Shown here piece after piece: positions 17,297 to 27,949 of a stretch of DNA of 51,505 nucleotides. The first letter of the stretch is position 1. Each line of letters opens with the position of its first letter. This stretch comes from Kangiellaceae bacterium (GTDB lineage: Bacteria > Pseudomonadota > Gammaproteobacteria > Enterobacterales > Kangiellaceae), in NCBI GenBank assembly GCA_019090895.1, contig JAHRVB010000025.1, positions 1 to 51,505 on the forward strand, given 5' to 3'. The notes beneath the pieces are model-generated. The model did not search any database. It was not told where the DNA came from and saw only the letters and a list, made by a program, of their open reading frames with translations. A program made the position numbers and the translations under genes.

Positions 17297-17713
17297 GTGA
17301 GCATATTAGGACATTGTAAATGTAAGAATATTAAAGTAACTTGGCATGTTATCGACTATTCCATGTCGCCAAGAGCTTGCCAATGCGATTACTGTTCATC
17401 TAAAAATGCAGCATACGTTTCCAAATCAGGATCAAAAGTTGAGGTCAAAATCAACGATAAGAGCCATCACAAGATTGTTACTCAAGGTTCACAGACAGCT
17501 AAATTTCACGAGTGCGCTAATTGCAATGATATCGTCTTTGTCACTGCCGAAATAGCGGGGTTGGTATATGGCATTATTAATGCCGATATTTTGCAAAATA
17601 AATTCGCTTTTTCAGCACCACAAGAAACTGATTTTTCTGGTCAGTCCCAACAGCAAAAACTCGAACGATGGCAAAAAAATTGGTGCTGTCCAGTTACAAT
17701 AAATGATATTTAG
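17297..17713 (+). CDS. GFA/CENP-V-domain zinc protein
   Basis: A 138-aa single-domain protein of the GFA (glutathione-dependent formaldehyde-activating) superfamily. Zinc ligands are visible as HCKCKN (Cys7, Cys9), CQCDYC (Cys28, Cys30, Cys33) and HECANC (about 73-78). The start is GTG at 17297 with GGAG 7 nt upstream; no nearby ATG preserves the first CxC. It follows the beta-lactamase-family gene by 24 bp and is probably in the same transcript. Despite the name, most members have no proven activity on formaldehyde. Confidence 0.85.
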   Translation: MSILGHCKCKNIKVTWHVIDYSMSPRACQCDYCSSKNAAYVSKSGSKVEVKINDKSHHKIVTQGSQTAKFHECANCNDIVFVTAEIAGLVYGIINADILQNKFAFSAPQETDFSGQSQQQKLERWQKNWCCPVTINDI

Positions 17714-17739
17714 TTAACAATTTTACTACTTGACATAAG

Positions 17740-17964
17740 CTAATTAGGGTTGCTTATATGTTCAATAACGTGTGACAACAAGAACTCATCAACTATATTA
17801 TCTTCTAATGGAAGTGGTTCAGTCTCACAACGATCGAGATTTGCAACTAAATCGACAGCTTCGAGCGCAACTTGATCGAGGTTTTTCCAGCCTTGAATTA
17901 TGTCTCTACCGCATCCAATGTTAAGTTTACAGGTTTCATAGGTCATAAAACTGATCCCTATCAT
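17740..17964 (-). pseudogene. Truncated class I SAM-dependent methyltransferase (N-terminal remnant)
   Basis: Only 68-74 aa. The start of a methyltransferase is clear: KLNIGCGRDIIQGWKNLD (SAM motif I), the acidic DLVANLD, and the motif before beta-4, DEFLLSHVIEHI, as in sugar-/O-antigen-type methyltransferases of 200 aa or more. It stops four residues later, and none of the remaining frames before 17713 restores the rest. The best start is the ATG at 17946 with AGGGAT about 8 nt upstream. It lies at the 3' end of the coaD-haemoglobin unit. This is probably a decaying fragment; a deliberately short protein is less likely because the substrate-binding half is missing. Confidence 0.7.
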
Positions 17965-17974
17965 AGATTGCTAC

Positions 17975-18381
17975 CTATTGTTGGCTATTGCTCACTTGTC
18001 TGACTCGGTCTGCAGGTACAAATAGTTGCTCTAGTAAGTAGTTTCTAAATTTATCTTCGTAGGGTTGCTCATCTGCCGCTTTTTTCATACACAATAACCA
18101 AGCGTCTCTTTCCGGAGAGTCTATCGTTAAGTGTCGATGTACTTGTGGGATACTAATTTGACCATACTTTGGTGCGTAAAGCCTTGGTCCGCCCAACCAT
18201 CCAGAAAGAAAACAAGTCAACTTATCTCTTGAATTGGTTAAATCTGCTGGATGCATTACTCGAATAATTCTGGCTTCTTCGAGTTCATCCATATATTGGT
18301 AAAAACGATCGACTAATTTGGTAATACCCGCGAGCTGCCCTGCGGCTTGGTAGGATGCATCTTCAGTTCCGTATTTCATCA

Positions 18382-18382
<1 letters not shown>
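17975..18382 (-). CDS. Group II truncated haemoglobin
   Basis: A haem-binding globin of about 134 aa, longer than minimal group II globins at both ends. Group II features: AAGQLAGITKLVDRFYQYM (helix B), FLSGWLGGPRLYAPKYG, IPQVHRHLTI with the proximal His, and the G8 Trp in RDAWLLCMKKA. Known roles of the family are O2, NO or peroxide handling. The first codon could be the GTG at 18382 or the ATG at 18379. The coaD stop TAG overlaps this start (TAGTGATG), so translation is probably coupled. Pairing with coaD is unusual and no functional link is obvious. Confidence 0.9.
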
Positions 18383-20509
<2,127 letters not shown>

Positions 20510-20515
20510 AAAAAT

Positions 20516-21052
20516 TTAACCTTCACCGATATTCGAAAAAGGTGGTCCCGCATAATCTAGAGAAGGCCACGTTTCTGCTTCTGAATATGTTGATCCAATG
20601 ATTAATTTATGCAGACCTTTATATGCGACTTGCAAAAGCTCTAGTTGACTTTCCCGCCAACTATTCAAAAATGAATCGACCGAACTATTACTCGCCCCTC
20701 GCCAGTTTTTCCAAACATTCGCTAATAATAACCTTCCTAACATAGAACCTAATAATGTGAAAAGTTCACGCAATTCTGCCTGGGTGCGTTCTGGTAATCG
20801 GATAATCGCATTATCAATATTACTCATAATTAAGTTAGTCGAAATACTGGCAGAAAACTCGCGTCCAGAAATGAACACTGGAATGAGTATTTCTAACAAC
20901 ATACGATCATCGGATTGCAAAAAAATAAACTGATGTTCTGACTCTATTGGGGGGGTATTTTGATTATCTAAATAAAGCTGGTACGCAGAAATGCCGCCTA
21001 AACTAAGCACGCAAGTCGATAGAGCTCCCCTTAACAAACCTCTACGCTTCAT
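20516..21052 (-). CDS. Tat-signal small subunit associated with the GMC oxidoreductase
   Basis: A 178-aa protein starting MKRRGLLRGALSTCVLSLGG, a twin-arginine type export signal (Arg3-Arg4), followed by a mostly helical domain. It resembles the small partner subunits (gluconate 2-dehydrogenase subunit 3-like) found beside exported GMC dehydrogenases, judged by position and pattern rather than a strong motif. It ends 6 nt before the GMC gene. Likely role: carrying the flavoprotein through the Tat pathway and/or bridging it to a cytochrome. No haem motif is present, and no cytochrome gene is adjacent. Confidence 0.7.
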   Translation of the reverse strand: MKRRGLLRGALSTCVLSLGGISAYQLYLDNQNTPPIESEHQFIFLQSDDRMLLEILIPVFISGREFSASISTNLIMSNIDNAIIRLPERTQAELRELFTLLGSMLGRLLLANVWKNWRGASNSSVDSFLNSWRESQLELLQVAYKGLHKLIIGSTYSEAETWPSLDYAGPPFSNIGEG

Positions 21053-21100
21053 AATTTAATGATCTCGATATCCTGTTCATTAACAGATTCACCCCATAGC

Positions 21101-22090
21101 CTAACCATTTGCACTGACAGTTTCCAGATATTTCGGAATGCGTTGTTCTAGGTAATACTCAGCGCACCATGGCCATTTCCCTCCTACGAAACCAACGTGG
21201 CCTCCGTGAGAATTTTTTTCTAAAATAACATTTGCGGGTAATTCATTCGTGTCCGGAAGAACAGTTTCATTCATAAACGGATCGTCCATTGACTGAATAA
21301 TCAGCGTTGGAATTTTTATATCCTTGACAAACTGTCTAGAGGACGCCTTTCGATAATAGTCTTTTGCATCTTCAAAACCGTGTGCAGGAGCTGTCACCTT
21401 TTCATCAAATTTCCAAAATGAGTTGAGTCGAGGAATTTCTGCCAGCCCTGGAAGCTGCTCAGAGTCGAAACGGAGCTTTTTCTCTTTGGTTTTTTTTCTC
21501 AGAGTTCTTAACAGTGCACTCTCATAAACTCTGGAGAAACCTTGATGTATTTCAGTCGCACAAACATCCAACATGAGTGGGACAGAAACAGCTACCGCCG
21601 CCTTAATCTCAACATTGGTTGTCTGTTCACCCAACCATTTCAATAAAACATTACCACCTAAGGAGTAGCCGACAATGTAGTCTACTTTTATTTGATTCTT
21701 TTTTAGCAGTTCCAACACTTGGTGTAGATCTTCACTCACCCCGCTATTGTAACTTCGTAGCAACCTGTTGGGCTCACCACTACAGCTTCTAAAATGTTTA
21801 ACTAGTATTTGCCATCCTTTGTCTTTAGCCGATTTGATCATACCTCTAATATACGGAGAATCAATCGACCCTTCTAAACCATGTAATAACAACAAGGTCG
21901 GTCGGTCGTTTTGTGGATAATGATCGACATCAATGAAATCGCCATCATCAAGTTCTAGCCTCATTCTTTGCATTTTGGGTAGTTTAGGTAAGCGCCGAAA
22001 CAAGCTTCCCCATACAGTTTGCAAATGTCGATTCTTTGCCCACCAAGGCGCAATGAACTCATCTATTAAAATGTTCAAGGTTGCCAACAC
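21101..22090 (-). CDS. yheT: YheT-family alpha/beta hydrolase
   Basis: A 329-aa serine hydrolase-like protein. Motifs: FIAPWWAKNRHLQTVWGSLF at the N-terminus, typical of YheT; oxyanion LLLLHGLEGSIDSPYIRGM; nucleophile elbow VGYSLGGNVLLKW; Asp in SMDDPF; and His in SHGGHVGFVGG. The physiological substrate is unknown for the family. The start is GTG at 22090 or one of two TTG codons just inside (22087, 22078); the region overlaps the end of the preceding gene by up to 16 nt, so the pair is translationally linked. Confidence 0.9.
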   Translation of the reverse strand: MLATLNILIDEFIAPWWAKNRHLQTVWGSLFRRLPKLPKMQRMRLELDDGDFIDVDHYPQNDRPTLLLLHGLEGSIDSPYIRGMIKSAKDKGWQILVKHFRSCSGEPNRLLRSYNSGVSEDLHQVLELLKKNQIKVDYIVGYSLGGNVLLKWLGEQTTNVEIKAAVAVSVPLMLDVCATEIHQGFSRVYESALLRTLRKKTKEKKLRFDSEQLPGLAEIPRLNSFWKFDEKVTAPAHGFEDAKDYYRKASSRQFVKDIKIPTLIIQSMDDPFMNETVLPDTNELPANVILEKNSHGGHVGFVGGKWPWCAEYYLEQRIPKYLETVSANG

Positions 22091-23661
22091 CTCGCGTCTG
22101 CGCTATTCCAATCATTCACATATTCCTCGGGGATGTCGCCATCTATAAGTTGTCCTTTATCCAAACAAGAATAAAGCTGTGAATAGTTCTTGATATCAGT
22201 TCCTTTTACTCGGTGATTAATATGTTCGGGTTTTAGCTGGCTTGTATCTGTCAATCCAATCGCTGCAAGTAATTCATGTAAGTTTTCAATAATTGAAGCG
22301 TGATAATTTGTCACACGTTTTGCTTTGTCTGCGACATCAAGCGCTTTGTAGCGTGCAGGATCTTGCGTGGCAATCCCCGTAGGACATTTATCGGTATTGC
22401 AGTGACGAGATTGAATACATCCTAAAGCAAACATCATTGCACGAGCCGCATTAACTGTATCGGCACCCAATGCTAACAATCTAAGTAAATGGAATGCGGA
22501 AAGCGATTTGCCTGACGCAATGATTCTTATCTTATCGCGAAGTCCGATGCCAATTAAGACACTATTAACAAAAACCAATGCATCTTTAAGTGGAAGCCCG
22601 ACTGAATTGGTTAATTCTACCGGGGCAGCTCCTGTGCCGCCTTCACTTCCATCGATAGTGATAAAATCCGGAACAATGCCAGTTTCGAGCATAGCTTTAC
22701 AAATAGAGAAGAATTCTTGTCTACGACCAATACAGAGCTTAAAGCCGATCGGTTTCCCCCCCGAAAGCTTGCGCAACTTGTCGACAAACTCTAGCAGCCC
22801 TACAGGTGTTGAAAAAGCGGTGTGTGCGGCAGGCGAAATAACATCCTTACCCATGGGTACATGTCTAATTTGAGCAATTTCTTCTGTGAGCTTAACCGCT
22901 GGTAAAATGCCACCATGCCCTGGCTTAGCGCCTTGCGACAACTTAATCTCAATCATCTTAACAACGTCTTGATTGGCGTTTTTCTGGAACAGTGATTCGT
23001 CGAAATGACCATGCACATCTCGACAACCGAAATAACCCGTGCCTATTTGCCAAATAATATCGCCACCAGGTTTTAAATGGTACGGACTCAGTCCTCCTTC
23101 GCCAGTATTGTGTGCAAAGCCGCCGGCTTTAGCCCCCTGATTCAAGGCAAGGATTGCGTTTTGACTCAAAGAACCAAAACTCATCGCTGAAATATTAAGC
23201 GCAGAAGCCAAATACGGCTGAGAACAATCGATGTCACCAAACTTCACATTTGAATTAACCTGATGAACATCCGTTGGCGCCAAAGAGTGATTAACCCATT
23301 CATAACCATCACGGTAGACATCGAATACCGTACCAAATGGTCGGGTATCTCTGACTCCTTTAGCTCTTTGATAGACCAACGACCGAAATTCTCGGCTAAT
23401 TGGCATTCCGTTGGTATCAGACTCAACAAAGTACTGCTGAATCTCTGGTCTGAATGATTCTAAGAGATATCTTATATGCCCGACGACGGGGTATAAACGG
23501 AGGACAGTGTGCTTCTTTTGGTTTATGTCATACAAACCTATCAAAATGATTGGTCCGAACAACCATAGTAAATGAATCGACCCGCCCCATATAGTGCTTA
23601 GCAAGCTAGTGAGCACTAGCAAACAGATTGAAATAAGATAAAAAATTTGAACCGGACGCAT
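22075..23661 (-). CDS. FMN-binding glutamate synthase family protein, membrane-anchored
   Basis: A 528-aa protein with one or two N-terminal membrane segments (about 5-45), then the central and FMN-binding domains of the glutamate synthase large subunit: SAMSFGSLSQNAILALNQGAK, NTGEGGLSPYHL, KLSQGAKPGHGGILPAVKL and IDGSEGGTGAAPVEL. A Cys cluster (CIQSRHCNTDKCPTGIA) matches the 3Fe-4S site of GltB. The amidotransferase domain is missing, as in YerD-type proteins whose activity is not established. It is the first gene of a five-to-seven-gene minus-strand run with yheT, the Tat subunit, GMC, coaD and the globin. Confidence 0.9.
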   Translation of the reverse strand: MRPVQIFYLISICLLVLTSLLSTIWGGSIHLLWLFGPIILIGLYDINQKKHTVLRLYPVVGHIRYLLESFRPEIQQYFVESDTNGMPISREFRSLVYQRAKGVRDTRPFGTVFDVYRDGYEWVNHSLAPTDVHQVNSNVKFGDIDCSQPYLASALNISAMSFGSLSQNAILALNQGAKAGGFAHNTGEGGLSPYHLKPGGDIIWQIGTGYFGCRDVHGHFDESLFQKNANQDVVKMIEIKLSQGAKPGHGGILPAVKLTEEIAQIRHVPMGKDVISPAAHTAFSTPVGLLEFVDKLRKLSGGKPIGFKLCIGRRQEFFSICKAMLETGIVPDFITIDGSEGGTGAAPVELTNSVGLPLKDALVFVNSVLIGIGLRDKIRIIASGKSLSAFHLLRLLALGADTVNAARAMMFALGCIQSRHCNTDKCPTGIATQDPARYKALDVADKAKRVTNYHASIIENLHELLAAIGLTDTSQLKPEHINHRVKGTDIKNYSQLYSCLDKGQLIDGDIPEEYVNDWNSADARCWQP

Positions 23662-24083
23662 AAATTAGACCTTTCGAGAAAATTAACTGGGCTGCAATAT
23701 AAGTTAATTAATTGATAAGCATCTTAAACATTTTTAGAAATTGTTCAACTCAGCAGTATTTGCAAGTACATAAATGAGGGAAATTGCACTTTCATCCTTG
23801 TTAATTGCCGTTTTGAGACAAAAAGTCGATGCTTTTTGGGAACAACTGCTAGTATTTATGAACAATCTCACAAAAAAAGTCACAGACACCTTGGATTTAG
23901 TGAGAAATTAGTCTAACTTTAACTGAGAACTTGTTGTTTTTAGTAAGTTTTTTGTTTGATAAGATTGTAAATCATCAGCCACTTAGGTAGGCTGATGTTA
24001 AAGCTGTCAGATTTATTTAAATTATTCTCAAACTACTGGTTTACAGTAGTTTATTGGACGTCAGATCACGGGAGATTTTTGTG
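23662..24083. promoter_or_regulatory. Gene-free divergent region with two perfect hairpins
   Basis: This region of about 420 bp separates the glutamate-synthase-like gene (minus) from the Ig lipoprotein (plus). I see no credible ORF in 23662-23972. Two perfect inverted repeats lie close to the lipoprotein: CATCAGCC/GGCTGATG (23973-23980, 23990-23997; 9-nt loop) and AAACTACTG/CAGTAGTTT (24030-24038, 24044-24052; 5-nt loop). Neither has a T-run, so they are not ordinary terminators; they could structure the 5' UTR or be protein sites. Confidence 0.6.
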
Positions 24084-26672
24084 ATGGATTGGTTAAAAAA
24101 GGTATCCTCACCATTTAAAGCATTTAACATGATTGCAGGATTCATCATGTTATCTTTTGTTGCGGCCTGTGGTGGTGGCGGTGGTAGTTTTGAAGATGAT
24201 GATGATGGCACCGGCGGTGGAGGTAGTGGTGGAGGTACAACCGTAACCACTGTTGCAGTTTCGATTACTGCCGGGACAATTACTTCGGCAAGTCCAGCGA
24301 CAGTCACGGCAGTGGTGTCCGATGGCCTAGCAGGTACTGTTGTAACTTTTTCACTGTCCAATTCTGCAGGTCAATTAGACCCTACGTCTGGAACCGCATT
24401 AACCGACGCTAGTGGTACTGCGACCATCTCGCTGAGTGCTGGTACAGCTGCTGGAGCAGGAACGGTCACCGCTACAATCCCTTCAGGTTCGACGGACAGT
24501 GTCGGCTTTGCAACTGATGGTAATGGTCAATCGACTTTCATAAATTTAAGCGTACTACTACTTGATCCAGACAATAACCCCACTAGTAATGTCAGTGGAG
24601 CAAGTCCAGGCACTTTACAGGCAACATTGACTAACGGAGGTGTTCCTTCTGCAGGTGTGTTGGTTACTTTCTCTCTTAATGGTGGCGTTGGACAACTTAA
24701 CCCTTCAAGCGGTACAGCCTTAACAGATACGAATGGAGTCGCTTCGATCCTCTTACAATCGGGAAATTCTGAAGGTGCTGGTACCGTCACTGCAACTGTC
24801 GATGGAGGAGTATTTCAGTCAATTGATTTCTCTGTGAGCATCTCGGCGACAGACGTAGCAATGACTGCTCCAATTATATCCCCTTCAAGCATCGGGGCGA
24901 ACGGTACAGCTACCGTCGAAGTGACCATTACTGAAACCACTGGCGGTGTTACATCACCACTTTCCGAAACGGCAACAGTTCAATTTACTTCAGAATGTGT
25001 CATACAAGGCACAGCGACCATCGATACGGATGTTGATACCATATCTGGAGTTGCTCGCTCAACTTATAAAGACCAAGGGTGTGGTATCACCGACACAATT
25101 ATCATTAGTTTAACGGTAGGACAAACTCTTCTTAGTCAAACAGGTACAATTGATGTCCAAGCAGCTTCCGCAGGAAGTATTGAATTTGTGAGTGCGACTC
25201 CTGCGAATATTGCACTCCAAGGAACGGGTGGTTCAGGTCGTTCTGAAACTTCAACAGTAACCTTTAGAGTAATTGATTCAATTAGCAATCCAGTTCCAAA
25301 TGTAGGGGTAAATTTTTCTCTCACGACGTCTGTCGGCGGTTTAACAATTAGTCCCGACACAGGAGTTGAAGGTCCCGCTCAAACCGACTCTAATGGGCTA
25401 GTAGATGTTATAGTTCAATCTGGAACTATTCCTACTCCCGTGCGAGTTGTGGCTTCACTCGCATTGGACGATGCAATTTCTACCGTTTCGGATGAATTAG
25501 TTATATCAACTGGTGTGGCTGACTTTAACAGTCTTAGCTTGTCCGCATCACACCTGGCTCCAGAAGGCTGGGGTATAGATGGAACTGAGTCAGAAATAGT
25601 TGCACGAGCTTCCGATCACTTTAATAATCCAGTTCCTGACGGTACTGCAATTTCGTTCGTAACAGAGTTCGGTTCAATAGAACCATCATGTACCACGATC
25701 GACGGACTTTGTTCTGTCACTTGGACAAGTGGCGCGCCAAGAATTCCTAACCCAGCTCTTAGAGATGTGACGGCAATTACCCGAAGATTAGGTGATATTG
25801 CTGTAGGTGAATGTTTAGAATCTGATGGCAGTGATTCAAATTTAAATGCCGCGGGACTTCCTTGTTCTTATGTTAACGCAACTGCAGCGACCACAACAGA
25901 GGCTCAATTCTTTGGTGGTCTAGGACAGGTGTATGGTAATCGAGTATCGATTCGCGCTACGATTCTAGGTGAAGAAAGTTTCACCGACTCCAATGCCAAT
26001 GGGCAGTTCGATGCAGGTGAAGCATTCACTGACTTAACGGAAGCGTTTACGGATGATAATGAAGATAGTATTTTTGATGGCAAGCTAAGCAACGGAGACC
26101 CAGCTACGGGGGCAGCGGATGTGGATGCGAAGTGTTATGGGACCGGCAATACGACTGAGTGTTATCAAGTTGGTGGCGATAACGAAGAATTTGTCGACTT
26201 TAACAGTAACCAAACGTTTGACTTAGCTAATGGATTATATAACGGCGTATTATGTCCGGTTGCGAGTGAAACAGCTGGTGATTGTAGTCGTCAGTTACTT
26301 ACAATTTGGAAAAATATTACTATTCTGCAAGCAGGTTCTGAAGCAAACATTGGCTTAATAGAAGCAGGACTAGATAATACTGACAGCGCAAATTATTTCT
26401 TACCAACAACGTTACCAGCAACCATTCATGCCTTCATTGCTGATTTGCATAATGGCTCAATGCCGAATGGTACGGTGATATCGTTCGAGGCTGGTAATGG
26501 TAAAATAGTGGGACCTTCTGAGTGTATAGTTAATAATTCTAGCGCATATGGTATTAACTCTTGTTCAGTATCTGTCTCGCCGGATACCACTTCAGATAGC
26601 GGCCCCTTGGTTATTTCTGTAACGACACCGAACGAAATAACAACAATATCGCAAATCACTCTGGTTGATTAG
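24084..26672 (+). CDS. Surface/periplasmic lipoprotein with bacterial Ig-like (Big/invasin-type) repeats
   Basis: About 862 aa from the ATG at 24084, chosen over an upstream TTG because GGGAG is well placed and the lipoprotein signal then starts correctly. The signal ends in LSFVAAC (lipidated Cys), followed by a Gly-rich and Asp-rich flexible linker. Tandem Ig-like domains follow: two clear copies near the N-terminus share GQLxPxSGTALTDxxGxAxI with AGTVTAT, then more divergent ones (GADGTATVEVT-like, DSNGLVDVIVQSG). Around residues 635-715 are three Asp/Asn-rich loops (DSNANGQFDAGE, DDNEDSIFDG, DFNSNQTFD) that look like calcium-binding EF-hand or thrombospondin-3-type loops. Several Cys pairs may form disulfides. 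Likely roles are adhesion or a structural surface function; no partner or secretion system is adjacent. Confidence 0.85.
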   Translation: MDWLKKVSSPFKAFNMIAGFIMLSFVAACGGGGGSFEDDDDGTGGGGSGGGTTVTTVAVSITAGTITSASPATVTAVVSDGLAGTVVTFSLSNSAGQLDPTSGTALTDASGTATISLSAGTAAGAGTVTATIPSGSTDSVGFATDGNGQSTFINLSVLLLDPDNNPTSNVSGASPGTLQATLTNGGVPSAGVLVTFSLNGGVGQLNPSSGTALTDTNGVASILLQSGNSEGAGTVTATVDGGVFQSIDFSVSISATDVAMTAPIISPSSIGANGTATVEVTITETTGGVTSPLSETATVQFTSECVIQGTATIDTDVDTISGVARSTYKDQGCGITDTIIISLTVGQTLLSQTGTIDVQAASAGSIEFVSATPANIALQGTGGSGRSETSTVTFRVIDSISNPVPNVGVNFSLTTSVGGLTISPDTGVEGPAQTDSNGLVDVIVQSGTIPTPVRVVASLALDDAISTVSDELVISTGVADFNSLSLSASHLAPEGWGIDGTESEIVARASDHFNNPVPDGTAISFVTEFGSIEPSCTTIDGLCSVTWTSGAPRIPNPALRDVTAITRRLGDIAVGECLESDGSDSNLNAAGLPCSYVNATAATTTEAQFFGGLGQVYGNRVSIRATILGEESFTDSNANGQFDAGEAFTDLTEAFTDDNEDSIFDGKLSNGDPATGAADVDAKCYGTGNTTECYQVGGDNEEFVDFNSNQTFDLANGLYNGVLCPVASETAGDCSRQLLTIWKNITILQAGSEANIGLIEAGLDNTDSANYFLPTTLPATIHAFIADLHNGSMPNGTVISFEAGNGKIVGPSECIVNNSSAYGINSCSVSVSPDTTSDSGPLVISVTTPNEITTISQITLVD

Positions 26673-26691
26673 CAAGAGCTAAAGAAAAAGA

Positions 26692-26719
26692 AAAAAGGCA
26701 CTTAATAGTGCCTTTTTTG
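26692..26719. terminator. Bidirectional intrinsic terminator
   Basis: AAAAAAGGCACT (26692-26703) and AGTGCCTTTTTT (26708-26719) form a perfect 12-bp stem around a 4-nt loop, with T-runs usable in both directions. It lies between the convergent ends of the Ig lipoprotein and hemE and should serve both. Confidence 0.92.
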
Positions 26720-26773
26720 TGCATATTGTCCCGTCAACATATTTCAGGACAGGACATATAACCTAATTACTTA

Positions 26774-27832
26774 TTAGAGGTGATATTTCCCGCTATGTAA
26801 ATGCACCGCATCAACATAAGCTTTCACATTTTCCGGTTCAATCGTCGGGTGAATTCCATGACCAAGATTGAATACGTGACCATTACCAGTCCCAAACTTT
26901 GACAAAATATCAGCTACTTCTTGCTCAATTCTTTTAGGTGTAGAATAGAGGATACAAGGATCCATATTACCCTGTAGAGCGACTTTATTTCCAATTCTAG
27001 CTCGAGCTTTATCGATATCAATGCTCCAATCTAATCCGATGCAATCGGCACCAGTATCTGCCATCGCCTCAAGCCAACCAGCTCCACCTTTGGTATAAAG
27101 CGTCACAGGAATCTTTTGGCCATCTTTGTTTCGAATAAGTCCATCGACAATTTGTTGCATATAACACAGCGAAAACTCATTATAATCTCGCGTTGATAGT
27201 ACTCCGCCCCAGGTATCAAAAACCATGACTGCCTGAGCGCCGGATTCAATCTGAGCATTAAGATAATTTATCACTGATTTGGCTAATACGTCTAACAATT
27301 GATGCATTGCTGCGGGCTCAGAAAACATCATCCCCTTAACTTTACCAAAATTCTTGGTCGTCCCGCCTTCAACCATATAAGTTGCTAAGGTCCACGGGCT
27401 GCCCGAAAATCCTATCAATGGCGTTTCGTTATTCAGTGCTTTTCGAATGGTGCTTACTGCGTCGGTTACGTATTTGAGTTCTGAATAAATATCCGGTACC
27501 GCGAGAGCCTTGATGTCCTGTACCGAATTAATTGGTTTCTTAAAGGCAGGACCTTCACCGGTTTTGAAATAAAGCTCCAACCCCATGGCATCAGGAATCG
27601 TTAAAATATCCGAAAACAATATTGCAGCATCAAGCTCATACCGACGTAAAGGTTGCAACGTTACTTCACAGGCTAGCTCTGGGTTTGTGCATAACGCCAT
27701 AAAGTCACCCGCTTCAGAGCGAAGCTTGCGGTACTCTGGAAGATACCTTCCGGCTTGTCTCATCATCCAAACGGGAGTCTTATCAACCTTTTGGCTAAGA
27801 GCGGCCTTAATATAACGATCATTCTTTAACAT
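26774..27832 (-). CDS. hemE: Uroporphyrinogen decarboxylase
   Basis: Cytosolic haem-pathway enzyme decarboxylating uroporphyrinogen III to coproporphyrinogen III. The protein is 352 aa. The signature [15 protein letters not shown] (about 22-36) with the conserved Arg residues, [27 protein letters not shown] and FDTWGG are all present, as is the C-terminal FNLGHGIHP. It is the last gene of the minus-strand pil-aro-damX-hem run, 117 bp after damX, an arrangement common in gammaproteobacteria. Confidence 0.97.
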   Translation of the reverse strand: MLKNDRYIKAALSQKVDKTPVWMMRQAGRYLPEYRKLRSEAGDFMALCTNPELACEVTLQPLRRYELDAAILFSDILTIPDAMGLELYFKTGEGPAFKKPINSVQDIKALAVPDIYSELKYVTDAVSTIRKALNNETPLIGFSGSPWTLATYMVEGGTTKNFGKVKGMMFSEPAAMHQLLDVLAKSVINYLNAQIESGAQAVMVFDTWGGVLSTRDYNEFSLCYMQQIVDGLIRNKDGQKIPVTLYTKGGAGWLEAMADTGADCIGLDWSIDIDKARARIGNKVALQGNMDPCILYSTPKRIEQEVADILSKFGTGNGHVFNLGHGIHPTIEPENVKAYVDAVHLHSGKYHL

Positions 27833-27949
27833 TAGGAAAGTGCCAATTGTGAAATTTATCGGATTTTACCTGACGAATGCCTAGATTGATACTGATAACC
27901 AAATCTACGCTCGGGACAGTACTGCACGATGCAGCAATAGATTTATAAG

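Noticed and set aside
24054-24083. TTG start ten codons before the Ig lipoprotein ATG
   Set aside because: It would place extra polar residues before the lipoprotein signal, and the GGGAG RBS belongs to the ATG at 24084.
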